From JAEUIX01 sp046156035 (GTDB lineage: Bacteria > Planctomycetota > Phycisphaerae > Phycisphaerales > UBA1924): a stretch of DNA of 64,000 nucleotides. The DNA lies in NCBI GenBank assembly GCA_046156035.1, contig JBJXEW010000053.1, positions 127,374-191,373 on the forward strand, given 5' to 3'. The position numbers were made by a program, and so were the translations under genes. The first letter of the stretch is position 1, and each line of letters begins with the position of its first letter. The notes below the pieces were generated by a model. That model saw only the letters and a program-made list of their open reading frames with translations, had not been told where the DNA came from and searched no databases. Shown here piece by piece: positions 8,406-17,408 of the stretch.

Positions 8406-9023
8406 TTAGCGCATGATCCAGCGAGTTTCCGCGACGGGAATCGGCGCATCGCCACGGCCCGTCAGATCGCCGACCTTGTCGTAGCGAATCATGCGGGTTT
8501 TGCGGAGGATGGTGGGGCTGGCGGGCGTGCCGTCCGCATCACCCGGAGGCGTGATGAGGGCAGACTCCCCGCTGAAGCCCGCGGCATAGACGGTCAGGGA
8601 ATCGGGCTTGAGCGATTCGGCCGGCCAGGCGACGAGCCCCTCGCGCGCGTGCTCGGGGCCCTGCAGAATCGGGCCCAGGACGGCGATCTGGTCTCTGAGG
8701 GAGGGGTTCTGCTGGCGTTCGATGAGGGCTGCCGTGGCTGCGGCGGGCACATCACGCCCAGAGCGAAAGACTTTGCCGCTGCCGTCGGCCAAGTCGAAAG
8801 ATGGGGCCAGCAGCAGGTCGCTCGCGGACGCGTTGGCGGCCTTGTATGTGAGGTAATAGAACGGGCGCGGGCCCTGCCCTTCAAGGTCTACCGTGCCGAC
8901 GCGCAGCGGCCCGAACGTGACGTCCAGTTCCCAGCGGCGCGGCACGGCATCGGGCTCCGGCGCGAGCGCAAGAAGGGGCATGCAGAGTGCCAGTGAGAGC
9001 AGGGCCAGAAGGGGTCGGGTCAT
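8406..9023 (-). CDS. Predicted secreted protein of unknown function
   Basis: The 205-residue protein begins MTRPLLALLSLALCMPLLALA, a clear Sec signal peptide. The mature part (RWELDVTFGPLRVGTVDLE, then FYYLTYKAANASASDLLLAP) reads as beta-rich and fits a small extracytoplasmic domain. I do not recognise a named family. The start at 9023 places the signal peptide exactly at the N-terminus; the 38 extra upstream codons in frame are not signal-like. It is divergent from the GNAT gene. Confidence 0.65.
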   Translation of the reverse strand: MTRPLLALLSLALCMPLLALAPEPDAVPRRWELDVTFGPLRVGTVDLEGQGPRPFYYLTYKAANASASDLLLAPSFDLADGSGKVFRSGRDVPAAATAALIERQQNPSLRDQIAVLGPILQGPEHAREGLVAWPAESLKPDSLTVYAAGFSGESALITPPGDADGTPASPTILRKTRMIRYDKVGDLTGRGDAPIPVAETRWIMR

Positions 9024-9223
9024 GTGCGGTATCTCGGAAAGCAAGCGTGAGTCGGCGAAAGAAGCAAGGGGCTGGTCCGCCCCTTCGGGCGTGCCCGAGC
9101 GGGCCGGTGCCTGCGGACGGGGTAGTGTACCGCACATGATTCGTTGAAGTCCTGCCGGGGGTTGCGGCTGGCCGCCTTGTCAGGGGCGGTCACTCCCGCT
9201 TGCCTTGTGTTCGAGCGGCGCTC

Positions 9224-10237
9224 ATGGCCACGATCGCCACCAACGCGTTGATGCCCGGCGGTGGTGCCGACGAACCCGCCTTTGCGATTGTGCGCGTGGA
9301 TGAATCCCGGCGGTGGGCCGCGGTGGATCGCCTGATCGGTGCGCAGGGCGAGCGCGAGCGGGTGGAGAGTTTTCTGGTGCGGGCCGATGCCGAGGGGACG
9401 GACCTGTCGTTCATGTGGGCGCTGGAGCCTGTGGGCGAGGCCCAGGGTCCGCGGCACGTGTGCCTGGCGCTGCGGGGTGCGGGTCGGACGGCCGCGATGT
9501 TTCTCTCCGGCACGGGGCTCAGCGGAGCGAAGGCGGGCCGGCCGGATCAGACCTTGCGGCAACGGTCGGCGCTGCTTGAGGAGGCCTGCCGCGTGCTGGC
9601 GGAGCCTGCATCCGGCGTGGTGCTGGCGCAGGCGCTTGTGGGTCCGGAAGAACAGGATCAGGGTGTGGCGTTCGAGCGGGCGGGCTTCTTGCGGCTGGCG
9701 GAACTGGCGTACCTGCGCCGCACCATCGCGCGCGGGGGCCGGACGGTTCCGCACACGCTGCCGCCCGGCTTGGAACTGGTGGCGTTGTCCGACCTTCCGC
9801 CGGCGGAGGGCAAGCGTCTGCTGCGGGAGGCTCTCTCGAAGTCGTACGAGGGCACGTTGGACTGCCCGGCCCTGTGCGGGATGAGAACGGTGGACGACGT
9901 GATCGCGTCGCACCACTCGGTGGGGCGCTACGACCCGCGCTGGTGGTGGATCATGCTCTGCGAGGGGCAGGCCCACGGGTGCCTGCTGCTCAGTCACGGC
10001 GCAGATCCGCAGCACTGTGAACTCGTGTACCTGGGGTTGTCGGCGGTGGTGCGTGGGCGCGGTCTGGGTGCGGAGTTGCTGCGCACGGCGGTGGCGCGCC
10101 TGGCGAGCGCCAGTGTGGCCAGTGAGTTGATGTGCGCTGTGGACCTGGCAAACGTGCCCGCCATGCGGCTGTACAAGCGTGCGAAGTTCCGGCAGATCTC
10201 TTCGCGCTCGGCGCTCGTACGGCCTCTGTGCGCGTGA
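9224..10237 (+). CDS. GNAT-family N-acetyltransferase
   Basis: This 337-residue protein probably has two GNAT-like halves. The C-terminal half carries the acetyl-CoA-binding motif LGLSAVVRGRGLGAELLRTA (motif A, R-G-x-G-L-G), followed by LANVPAMRLYKRAKF, which fits motif B. The N-terminal half is degenerate. Tandem GNAT layouts occur in mycothiol-synthase-like and other acyltransferases, but the acceptor cannot be inferred. ATG 9224 is used; a TTG at 9200 would add eight residues. The gene ends 10 bp before the first DnaA-box-like site. Confidence 0.75.
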   Translation: MATIATNALMPGGGADEPAFAIVRVDESRRWAAVDRLIGAQGERERVESFLVRADAEGTDLSFMWALEPVGEAQGPRHVCLALRGAGRTAAMFLSGTGLSGAKAGRPDQTLRQRSALLEEACRVLAEPASGVVLAQALVGPEEQDQGVAFERAGFLRLAELAYLRRTIARGGRTVPHTLPPGLELVALSDLPPAEGKRLLREALSKSYEGTLDCPALCGMRTVDDVIASHHSVGRYDPRWWWIMLCEGQAHGCLLLSHGADPQHCELVYLGLSAVVRGRGLGAELLRTAVARLASASVASELMCAVDLANVPAMRLYKRAKFRQISSRSALVRPLCA

Positions 10238-10246
10238 CCGGGCGGG

Positions 10247-10358
10247 TTGTCCACAGGTTGTCCGGCCCATGCAGGGAAACTTCCCGCAACCGGTGTGGAG
10301 AAGAAAGTTTTCGACCCGGACCGCCGCGTGAGAAACGCCCGGTTTGGAGTGTGGACAG
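10247..10358. promoter_or_regulatory. Cluster of three DnaA-box-like 9-mers upstream of dnaA
   Basis: Three sites resemble the DnaA box TTATCCACA: TTGTCCACA at 10247-10255 (+), TTCTCCACA at 10294-10302 (-), and CTGTCCACA at 10350-10358 (-). They fall in the 386-bp gene-free stretch between the GNAT gene and dnaA. This could be an autoregulatory dnaA promoter or part of an origin. No obvious AT-rich unwinding region is visible. Confidence 0.55.
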
Positions 10359-10623
10359 CGCGAAAAACGCGCGAGGCTGCTTCCCTTTTGTCAAGATCGC
10401 GTTATCTTCACCCCGGCTACGGATGGGCCAGCGTCCCGGGCCGGGTTCGATCGTATGTGGCGCTCTGTGTTCGCCACGTTCGAGCGGCTCCGGACCGTGC
10501 CGGTGTTGAAAGGACTCGTTCCCACGAACCTGGTTTCAAGCCTATCGCGCGTGCGCCCTGCATGGCTCGCGGCGTGGTCTGCTTGCCTTCGCTCCGGCCG
10601 CGGGAGCGCACGGGGTCTGCCGC

Positions 10624-12222
10624 GTGGTGCACGGGAACGCGACGCTATCGGTGTGCCCCGACCCGGACACGGCCGCGCTCACGGCGCCGGGCCTGCTCGG
10701 CTCCGAAGACCGGATCGCCCGCCGGTTGCGCGGCACCTTGGGCGAGGATCAGTTCGCCCGCTACTTTGCCGAGGGGTTGGTGCCCGCCGTCGGCGAGAGC
10801 GAGGTGCGCATCCCCGTGGCGTCGGCGTTCATCGCCGGGCTGCTGGAGAGGCGCTTCCACGAGCAACTGCGGCGGGTCGTCGCGGAGGAGACGGGTCGCG
10901 GGGATGTGTCGATCCGCTTCGTGGTCGCCCCCGTCGCCACACCCCCGACCGCGGTCACTCCCGCTGCTCCGCGGGCGCCCCTTCCCCAGCAGGCTCCGCG
11001 GGGCCCGGTCGCGGCAAGGCTGCGGCACGAGCCGAGGCCACGGCGCGTGGGCGGCGACGGCTTTGACGGGCTGGTCATCGCGCCCGCCAACACCCTGGCC
11101 GTGGATTCGGCGCGTCGGCAGATCGCCGACCCGAGCGGAGCGCCGCGGCTGCTGGTGGTGTTCGGTGCCTGCGGCGTGGGCAAGACGCACCTGCTCGAGT
11201 CCCTCGCCGCCGAGTATGCGGAGGCTTTCGCCGGTCGTCACGTGCGTTGCCTGAGCGGCGAGGCCTTTCTGAACGCCTTCATCGGTGCGTGCGTGCACAA
11301 ACGCTTCGAGCGTTTCCGCGCGGGCTTCCGCACCACCGACCTGCTCGTGATCGACGACCTTCAGACGCTCGCTCACAAGCCGGGCACGCAGGCCGAACTG
11401 GTGAACACGCTTGACGCCCTCAGCGCCCGCGGCGGGCGTGTGGTGATGTCGATGTGCTGCGAACCACGCCGGCTGGACGGGTTCTCGCCGGCGCTGGTCT
11501 CTCGCCTGTGCGCGGGGTTGGTGGTGGGCATGGCGGCTCCCGAGCGTGCGTATCGCGCCCGGCTGATCGCGGCGCTGGCGGGCCGGCGCGGGCTGGTGCT
11601 TGAGGAGCCCGCGCTGAACGCCCTGGTCGCGGCCTGCGGAGACTGCGTCAACGTCCGCGACGTGGAGGGCGTCATCATGCGGGTGGATGCCGTGCATCGG
11701 TTGCTGCTCGGCGGTGGTGGCGGCCTTGCTGAAGCACCGGCATGGCGCGGCACGGCCGCGGAGCGCTCGGGCATCACCGTGGGTATCCGCGCTGTGGACC
11801 ACGCGCTGGGCCGACGGGCTGAGCGGTCTGGCGCGATGGATGCGGTGAACGTGCGGTCTTCGTCGGCCCCGCGCCCCCTCCGGCCCGAGGCGATTCTTGC
11901 GTGCGCGTGCCGTCTGCTGGGCGTGAGCGTTGACGAGGTGCTGGGGCGCTCGCGCGGGGCCCCGGTCGTGCTGGCACGGGCTCTGGCGGGCTATCTCGCC
12001 CGTGAACTGACGGCCATGAGTTACCCGGAGATCGCCCGGGCTCTGGGTCGCCCGAACCACTCGAGTGTGATCACCGCCTTCCGTCGCTTCCAGCGTCAGG
12101 TGGCGGCTTGCGCGGTCCTGAGCCTGGGCCACGGCCGCACCGGGGTGGACCCTCGTGACTTGGTTGCCCGGGCCCGGGACGAACTCGCCGTGGGGCCGGT
12201 GTGGGCACGGGCGGCGGCGTAA
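10624..12222 (+). CDS. dnaA: Chromosomal replication initiator protein DnaA
   Basis: DnaA binds origin DnaA boxes and opens the duplex. The 532-residue protein has a domain I-like N-terminus (residues about 25-95), a Pro/Ala-rich linker, an AAA+ core with Walker A GACGVGKTHLL (about 183-193) and Walker B LLVIDDLQ, the SRLCAGL arginine-finger region, and domain IV ending MSYPEIARALGRPNHSSVIT, the DnaA-box-recognition helix-turn-helix. The start is uncertain because two GTG codons occur in tandem at 10624 and 10627 and no strong Shine-Dalgarno is seen. Usual neighbours dnaN, recF and gyrB are absent; a secreted protein follows 10 bp downstream. Confidence 0.93.
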   Translation: MVHGNATLSVCPDPDTAALTAPGLLGSEDRIARRLRGTLGEDQFARYFAEGLVPAVGESEVRIPVASAFIAGLLERRFHEQLRRVVAEETGRGDVSIRFVVAPVATPPTAVTPAAPRAPLPQQAPRGPVAARLRHEPRPRRVGGDGFDGLVIAPANTLAVDSARRQIADPSGAPRLLVVFGACGVGKTHLLESLAAEYAEAFAGRHVRCLSGEAFLNAFIGACVHKRFERFRAGFRTTDLLVIDDLQTLAHKPGTQAELVNTLDALSARGGRVVMSMCCEPRRLDGFSPALVSRLCAGLVVGMAAPERAYRARLIAALAGRRGLVLEEPALNALVAACGDCVNVRDVEGVIMRVDAVHRLLLGGGGGLAEAPAWRGTAAERSGITVGIRAVDHALGRRAERSGAMDAVNVRSSSAPRPLRPEAILACACRLLGVSVDEVLGRSRGAPVVLARALAGYLARELTAMSYPEIARALGRPNHSSVITAFRRFQRQVAACAVLSLGHGRTGVDPRDLVARARDELAVGPVWARAAA

Positions 12223-12225
12223 ACT
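12220..12225 (+). promoter_or_regulatory. Candidate leaderless -10 (TAAACT)
   Basis: TAAACT overlaps the dnaA stop codon and ends 7 nt before ATG 12233, which has no Shine-Dalgarno. The arrangement matches the leaderless pattern at zwf, aroC and others. Confidence 0.35.
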
Positions 12226-12232
12226 TGGGGCT

Positions 12233-13858
12233 ATGCGTGTCGGTCGGTCCATGGTGGGGTGCGTCGCCGCTGCGCTCGCGTGTGCGGGCATCGCTGCGTC
12301 CGGGCTTGCCCACGCAGCGGGGGCGGTGGTGGGCCAGCCGGATGACCTGGCGCAGCACTTTCGCGCTCTGCTGCTCGACAAGGACACGCGCGGGCAGGCA
12401 GACCTGATGCGCTCGCTGCGCTCCATGCGCGACCCGAGCCTGGGCCCGCTGTTCACACGCCTGGCCACGTGCGAGTCGCCGGTGCTGCGGGCCCACGCCA
12501 TCATCGCCCTGAGCGAGGTGCCGGTGGGCAAGGGGCTGGACCTCATGCTGGTGCGCTCGCAAGAAGCAGCGCTGCAGGCCGATGTGCTCACGCTGGCGCT
12601 GGATGCGGGGGTGATCGGTCCGACGCAGACGGCGGACCTCGCCCGGTGGACGGACCTGCCCGACCCGATCTACCTGGCGATCGTTGTCAAACTCCCCGTG
12701 AACGACGCCGCGGTCGATGCCGCACGCCTGGAGGCTGTTGCCGCGGGCGAGCACACGGCTCGTGCCATCGGCGCGACCGCGCTGCTCGATCAGCGGGCCG
12801 GCACCCGCCGCCTTGCGCTGCTGGGTGACCGGGTCGCGGCCCTGCTGGAGCAGAATCGCCACGCCGAATTGGTCTTCGCCACGGGCATGATCGTGGGCGC
12901 GGGTTTCGACGCGGCGGTGCCCGCCCTGCGCGAATGGAGCGTGCGGTTTGCCTCCGACGGTCTGGCCGCGGCGGACCTGGCATCCGCCCTGCTCCGGCTC
13001 GATCCCGACCAACGCACGGCGGGGCGTGAGTGGCTTGAGCGGTTCGGCGCGGCCGGCGACGAGGGTGACGCGGCGCGGCTGCAACTTGGCGCTCTGGCCG
13101 CCTCTCTGGAACGGCGCTCGGGCCTGCCGCTGGCGGTCGTCCAGGCCGTGGCCACCGACACGCGTGATTCTTCTGCGCTGGTGGCCCGCGTGCTGAAGGC
13201 CGTGGCCGACGGAACCGGTGACGAAGCGGTGGCCGCCGTCGAGAGTGCGCTCATGATGCGGTCCTCGCCGGTGATGCGCTGGGCGGAGGTCTTTGCCGAG
13301 GCCCAGACAACGCCCGGCGCGTGGGCCGCCGGCGGGGCGAACGCGGCGCAGGACAGTGAGGCGGCGGCCGCGCGGGCGCGCCGGATCCGCGCCGGGCTCA
13401 TCCGCCTGGCGGAGGGCACGGCCGATCCTGAGTTGTTGCCGCGTGCGGGCCGGGCGGCCACACGCTTGGCCACGGGCGATGCCAAGGACACGGGTGAACT
13501 GGCTCGGGCCGCGCGTGCGGCGCTGGAGCGCCGGGATGAACGCCTGCTGCGCGTGCTTCTGGAAGCCGCGCTCTCGGGTGGCGCTGCGGGGTGCGAGCGT
13601 GTGGAGGGCGCACTCCGCGGTGTGGAGGGTTCCCTCGAGGAAGGCCTTGCCACCCAGACGCGCTCCGTGCTCACGCTGATCCGCGCGCGGGCGCGCAGCG
13701 TGCACTCGCCGGAACAGGTTGAGGAGTTGGCACGCCTGGCGGCCGGTGCGGGCGACCTGCGCCCGGCCCTGCGTGCGCAGGCGGCGTGGATCGCCCTGCG
13801 GGCCACCGGGCAGGATCAGGCCGCGCTGGCACTGACGATCGCAGGGGTTGAGCCCTAA
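12233..13858 (+). CDS. Secreted alpha-helical repeat protein, 541 aa
   Basis: An N-terminal hydrophobic segment (MVGCVAAALACAGIAASGLA, within residues 7-30) looks like a signal peptide. The rest is Ala/Leu/Arg-rich with repeated helical pairs such as SPVLRAHAIIALSEVP and SPVMRWAEVFAEA, suggesting a HEAT-like superhelical scaffold. I cannot name a family. It follows dnaA by 10 bp but has its own putative promoter, so a functional link with replication is doubtful, especially since it appears exported. Confidence 0.65.
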   Translation: MRVGRSMVGCVAAALACAGIAASGLAHAAGAVVGQPDDLAQHFRALLLDKDTRGQADLMRSLRSMRDPSLGPLFTRLATCESPVLRAHAIIALSEVPVGKGLDLMLVRSQEAALQADVLTLALDAGVIGPTQTADLARWTDLPDPIYLAIVVKLPVNDAAVDAARLEAVAAGEHTARAIGATALLDQRAGTRRLALLGDRVAALLEQNRHAELVFATGMIVGAGFDAAVPALREWSVRFASDGLAAADLASALLRLDPDQRTAGREWLERFGAAGDEGDAARLQLGALAASLERRSGLPLAVVQAVATDTRDSSALVARVLKAVADGTGDEAVAAVESALMMRSSPVMRWAEVFAEAQTTPGAWAAGGANAAQDSEAAAARARRIRAGLIRLAEGTADPELLPRAGRAATRLATGDAKDTGELARAARAALERRDERLLRVLLEAALSGGAAGCERVEGALRGVEGSLEEGLATQTRSVLTLIRARARSVHSPEQVEELARLAAGAGDLRPALRAQAAWIALRATGQDQAALALTIAGVEP

Positions 13859-13897
13859 CGTGGGCACGCGGCGCCGGAGCAGGCGCAGAACTCGGGC

Positions 13898-15274
13898 ATG
13901 GACGCTCACCCCTCCTCAACTCGCCTTCGCCGGTCGCCCCGGCTCAACATGCGCCGTTCGATGATTGACGGCGGCGCGTTCAGCGTCATGATGGGGTTGG
14001 GCGAGTTCTATCTGCCCGCGTTTGTCCTGGCCCTGGCTCTGGGCGAGGTCGCGTCGGGCTTGGTGGCCACCGTGCCGCAGATCGCCGGTGCACTCCTCCA
14101 ACTCGCGGGGTTCTCCGGGGTGCGTTGGCTCAAGTCGCACAAGCGCTGGGTGCTCGTGGCGGTGGCCGTGCAGTCGCTCGCGTTCGTGCCGCTGGCGGTC
14201 GGCGCCGCGGCGGGGTCGCTCCCCGCGTGGGCCGTGTTTGCCGCGGCCACGATGTACTGGGCCGGCGGGATGGCCGGAGGGGCGGCGTGGAGCACCTGGG
14301 TCGGCACCATGGTTCCGCAGCGCTGCCGGTCGCGGTTCTTCAGCCGCCGTCAGCGTGTGCTGCAATCGGGCACCTTGCTCGGTTTTCTTGGCGCGGGCGT
14401 GTCGCTGTGGGTTGTGAGCGGCGGCGTGCCGCTGGAAAAGATCACCGATGACGGATCGCGGCGGCTCGTGCTCTGGACGTTCGCGGGCCTCTTCGCGTGC
14501 GCGGGAGTGTGCCGGGCCGTGTCGTGGTTGTTCCTGCTGCTGCAGAGCGAACCATCGCCTATGCCGGCGGGCCACAGGGCTGTGGGGGTGCGAGAACTGT
14601 GGGGGCGGGTTCGTGCCCCGATCACCAGCCCGGCCGGGCAGGACGCGAAACTCATCCTGTACATGCTGGGCGTGAACTTCTCCGCCCACTTTGCCGCTCC
14701 GTTTGTGAACCCGTATGTGCTCAAAGAACTGGGGCACAACTACCTGACGTACACCTGGTTGATCGGCACGGTGCCGCTGGCAAAGGCGGTAGCCCTGGGC
14801 CTCATGGGCCTGCTGGCGGCGCGTTTCGGTGCCCGTCGCCTGCTGCTGATCGGCGGCCTTGGCATCGTGCCCGTGAGCGCGCTATGGGCGGTCTCAACGT
14901 CGCTGGCATGGCTCGGGGTCCTTCAGGTGTGCAGTGGGTTCGCGTGGGCCGCTTGGGAACTGGCCACGTTTCTGCTCATTCTCGAGCGGCTCAAACCCCA
15001 GGAACGCACCAGCCTGATGGCCACGTACTACGTCGGGAACTCCGCCTGCATCGCGGCGGGTTCGGCCCTGGGTGGGTGGTTGCTCGCAAGCCTGGGCGCA
15101 GGGCAAACCGCCTACGCCTGGGTGTTCGGTCTGAGCACGCTGATGCGGGCGTTGACCATCGTGCCCCTCGTGTGGATTGTGCGATGGAGGGTCTCCGACC
15201 CGCACACCCTCGCGGCCGGCGCGCCACCCATCGACGGCGAGGCCTGGCCCGGCCGCAGCGCCCCCACGGAGTAG
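13898..15274 (+). CDS. Major facilitator superfamily transporter
   Basis: The 458-residue polytopic membrane protein has about 12 hydrophobic segments. A short basic N-terminus is followed by helices starting GAFSVMMGLGEFYLPAFVLA. Between helices 4 and 5 there is a basic loop (CRSRFFSRRQRVLQ), and a longer hydrophilic loop divides the two halves at about residue 215. This is a typical MFS arrangement. The substrate is not inferable. The gene starts 40 bp after the helical-repeat protein. Confidence 0.75.
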   Translation: MDAHPSSTRLRRSPRLNMRRSMIDGGAFSVMMGLGEFYLPAFVLALALGEVASGLVATVPQIAGALLQLAGFSGVRWLKSHKRWVLVAVAVQSLAFVPLAVGAAAGSLPAWAVFAAATMYWAGGMAGGAAWSTWVGTMVPQRCRSRFFSRRQRVLQSGTLLGFLGAGVSLWVVSGGVPLEKITDDGSRRLVLWTFAGLFACAGVCRAVSWLFLLLQSEPSPMPAGHRAVGVRELWGRVRAPITSPAGQDAKLILYMLGVNFSAHFAAPFVNPYVLKELGHNYLTYTWLIGTVPLAKAVALGLMGLLAARFGARRLLLIGGLGIVPVSALWAVSTSLAWLGVLQVCSGFAWAAWELATFLLILERLKPQERTSLMATYYVGNSACIAAGSALGGWLLASLGAGQTAYAWVFGLSTLMRALTIVPLVWIVRWRVSDPHTLAAGAPPIDGEAWPGRSAPTE

Positions 15275-15377
15275 GGTGGTTGGCCCTCAAGGTCGCTGGC
15301 AGGCTGCAACCGGCCGGCCGCGCAAGAGTTGCGGGTGCGGGGTCGGTCTTTGGTCCGCCGGCAACCCCTTGGCCGAT

Positions 15378-16433
15378 ATGACCGGACCCGGCAAAATCGG
15401 AAACGGCACCATGGCATCCACAGGCACATCTCGGTCCAGGTCGCGGTCGTTTGGCACAACCATCCAGCGTGCGTCGCTCGCGGCAACCGTGCTGCTCTTT
15501 GTGGGTGGCCTGGCGGCGCTCGCCTTCACGTACGGAAGGATGGAGCGGAACGTCGCGACGATCGTGCGAGAGCCGGTGAAGGTGGCGTTCGTGTGGCCAC
15601 CGCTGCGAGGTGCGGTGCCCGGCGCCGTGGCCGCGGGCCAGCCTTCCACCTGGCTGAGCGAGCCCTTCCGCAACCAACTCATCGTCGTGGCGAGCACGGT
15701 GCTCAGCGACGATGTCTTTGACCGAGAGGCCCTGCGCCATTGCGGGCAGGCCATGCTCGCCACCGGCTGGTTCAAGTCCATTCGCAGCATCCGGCGTGAC
15801 GGCGATGGCGTGGTCCGCATCGACGGTGTGTGGCGCGAGCCCGCGGCCGTGGTGCGGCACGGCGAGCGAGACTACCTCGTCTCCGGAGACGGCGAGTTGC
15901 TGCCGGTGGATTACCGCCCGGGGGCGTCGGGTCTCCGCGTCGTGGTGAACCCCTCCGCCCCTCCGCCCCTGAAGCCGGGCGACAAATGGGTCGGGGGTGA
16001 TGTCCAGGCCGCGCTGCGCCTGCTGGCACACTTGCAGGTGTCGGCCGCGTATCCGCAGGTGGCCGGGATTGATGCGGGGATGTACGTGGCTCGCAAGCGG
16101 CTGGAGATTCTCACCGACGCGGGCAACCGTGTGGTGTGGGGTGCTGCGCCCGGCGAGTTTTCGCCCGCGGAAGTGCCCACCGAGATCAAACTGGGCCGCC
16201 TGCACTTCCTGATCAACAGCGCGGACTTCGGGCGGCGGATCGACGCGGGCAAGCCCCTGGTGGACATCGCCAGCCCGCGCGACATTCTGATTGACGTCTC
16301 GGCGCAGCCCGGGAGCCGCATCACCCTTCCCGCGGGGCAGGCACCGCCCGCCCCCGGCGCCCCGCACGAGGCCGGTCCGACGATCCCCGCCAAGGCTGGC
16401 CACTCGCTCGCGGCCCGTCGCCGGCCCGGTTGA
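15378..16433 (+). CDS. Membrane-anchored FtsQ-like protein
   Basis: The 351-residue protein has one N-terminal transmembrane segment (SLAATVLLFVGGLAALAFTY, about residues 35-54) followed by an extracytoplasmic region. The segment RDGDGVVRIDGVWREPAAVV followed by YLVSGDGELLPV resembles the POTRA-to-beta-domain transition of FtsQ/DivIB, where ER-PVA and a 'lvD..G.l' strand recur. The end is Pro/Ala-rich. FtsQ recruits FtsL/FtsB at the divisome. Assignment is tentative because motif conservation is weak and the gene is not beside murC-murB-ddl (32-36 kb). ATG 15411 is an alternative start. Confidence 0.45.
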   Translation: MTGPGKIGNGTMASTGTSRSRSRSFGTTIQRASLAATVLLFVGGLAALAFTYGRMERNVATIVREPVKVAFVWPPLRGAVPGAVAAGQPSTWLSEPFRNQLIVVASTVLSDDVFDREALRHCGQAMLATGWFKSIRSIRRDGDGVVRIDGVWREPAAVVRHGERDYLVSGDGELLPVDYRPGASGLRVVVNPSAPPPLKPGDKWVGGDVQAALRLLAHLQVSAAYPQVAGIDAGMYVARKRLEILTDAGNRVVWGAAPGEFSPAEVPTEIKLGRLHFLINSADFGRRIDAGKPLVDIASPRDILIDVSAQPGSRITLPAGQAPPAPGAPHEAGPTIPAKAGHSLAARRRPG

Positions 16434-16674
16434 GGCCGCGAATCTGGCCGGCCCGGGTGGCCCATCTGCCCGCCGCGGCCTACATTCCTCGCTGAGAGGA
16501 CTTCTCACACACTCATCCATCGGCGTTGGATCCACGTACGGGCCATGCTCAGCAAGCCCGGTGGTGTGCGCGTCGCTGGCCGGGAGTTCGGGCTCATCCG
16601 TGCGGCTCCGCCCGCGCGGAACGGCAGGGCGGACACAAGGATCGACGGACGCGAGTTCGCAGCGGAGCACGCAC

Positions 16675-17145
16675 ATGGAAATGGTCACCCAGGCCGAGCG
16701 GGAGCAGATCGAGGCGCGCCTAGCCGCGCTCGTAGCCAACCGGCCCGTGATCACGGTGCGGATCGCTGAGGCCCGGGCGCTTGGCGACCTCCGCGAGAAC
16801 GGCGACTACCACGCCGCGCGTGAGACGCAGGGCATGGAAGAGGCCGAGATCCGTCGGCTCACCGACCGGCTGGCCAACCTGAGCGTGGTGGACGATTCGC
16901 ACAAGTCGTCGGGCATCGTCTTCATCGGCGCGACGGTGAAGATGAAGGAAGAAGGCGCGCGGGGCGCAGAGGCCGAACTCTTCCGCCTCGTGGGCGAGGC
17001 CACGGGCACCATGAGCGATGACCTGACCGAGGTGACCGCCACCAGCCCCATGGGCGATGCGCTGATGAAGGCCCGCGTGGGCGAGGTCATCTCCGTGCGC
17101 ACGCCGCGCGGCACGAAGAAGTTCAAGATTCTGGAGATCGTCTGA
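16675..17145 (+). CDS. greA: Transcription elongation factor GreA
   Basis: GreA rescues backtracked RNA polymerase by stimulating transcript cleavage through the secondary channel. The 156-residue protein has the antiparallel coiled coil (residues 1-75) with tip motif ARALGDLRENGDYHAARE carrying the acidic residues needed for cleavage, followed by the FKBP-like domain with VTATSPMGDALMKARVGEVI and a final TPRGTKKFKILEIV. The ATG at 16675 gives the family-typical N-terminus; the preceding 240 bp hold no recognisable gene. Confidence 0.93.
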   Translation: MEMVTQAEREQIEARLAALVANRPVITVRIAEARALGDLRENGDYHAARETQGMEEAEIRRLTDRLANLSVVDDSHKSSGIVFIGATVKMKEEGARGAEAELFRLVGEATGTMSDDLTEVTATSPMGDALMKARVGEVISVRTPRGTKKFKILEIV

Positions 17146-17150
17146 GAAGC

Positions 17151-17220
17151 GGACAGGGGTCAGGTGACAGGGCACAGCCGGAGCCCCGTGCCGCGGCTAT
17201 CCCCTGTCTCCTGTCCCCTT
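17151..17220. repeat. Word-type inverted repeat (GACAGGG / CCCTGTC)
   Basis: A left arm of degenerate GACAGGG words (17151-17175, GGACAGGGGTCAGGTGACAG...) faces a right arm of CCCCTGTCTCCTGTCCCCTT (17201-17220). The arms can pair imperfectly around a 25-nt GC-rich centre. It lies between greA and the tRNA promoter and has no T-tract at the base. Confidence 0.55.
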
Positions 17221-17226
17221 CCGCGG

Positions 17227-17254
17227 TTGACGATTCTCCCCGCCCCTCTATTAT
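17227..17254 (+). promoter_or_regulatory. Sigma-70-type promoter of tRNA-Glu
   Basis: TTGACG (17227-17232) and TATTAT (17249-17254) are separated by 16 nt. Transcription would begin near 17261, a few nucleotides before the tRNA 5' end at 17267. This is the clearest housekeeping promoter in the window. Confidence 0.7.
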
Positions 17255-17266
17255 CCACGCTTCGCC

Positions 17267-17341
17267 GGCCCCATCGTCTAGCCCGGTCCAGGACGCCAGG
17301 TTCTCATCCTGGTAACAGGGGTTCAAATCCCCTTGGGGTCA
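17267..17341 (+). tRNA. tRNA-Glu (anticodon CTC)
   Basis: The acceptor stem pairs GGCCCCA with TGGGGTC, discriminator A at 17341. The anticodon arm is CCAGG-TTCTCAT-CCTGG, giving anticodon CTC, which reads GAG. The T-arm is AGGGG-TTCAAAT-CCCCT. The 3' CCA is not encoded (ATTG follows), so CCA must be added enzymatically. The start GGCCCCATCGTCTAG is typical of bacterial tRNA-Glu. Confidence 0.93.
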
Positions 17342-17408
17342 TTGTTCCGCTGTTCAGGACATGCGCCATTGCGGAGGGGGGGTTCAGCGGCACCGATCCG
17401 TATGATCG

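Noticed and set aside
10247..11254. Alternative plus-strand frames before and over the dnaA start
   Set aside because: Their codon use is unlike real genes here (Arg/Pro-rich) and they overlap DnaA domains and DnaA-box-like sites.
10645..12591. 648-codon open frame opposite dnaA
   Set aside because: It runs through conserved DnaA domains on the opposite strand and has no recognisable motifs.
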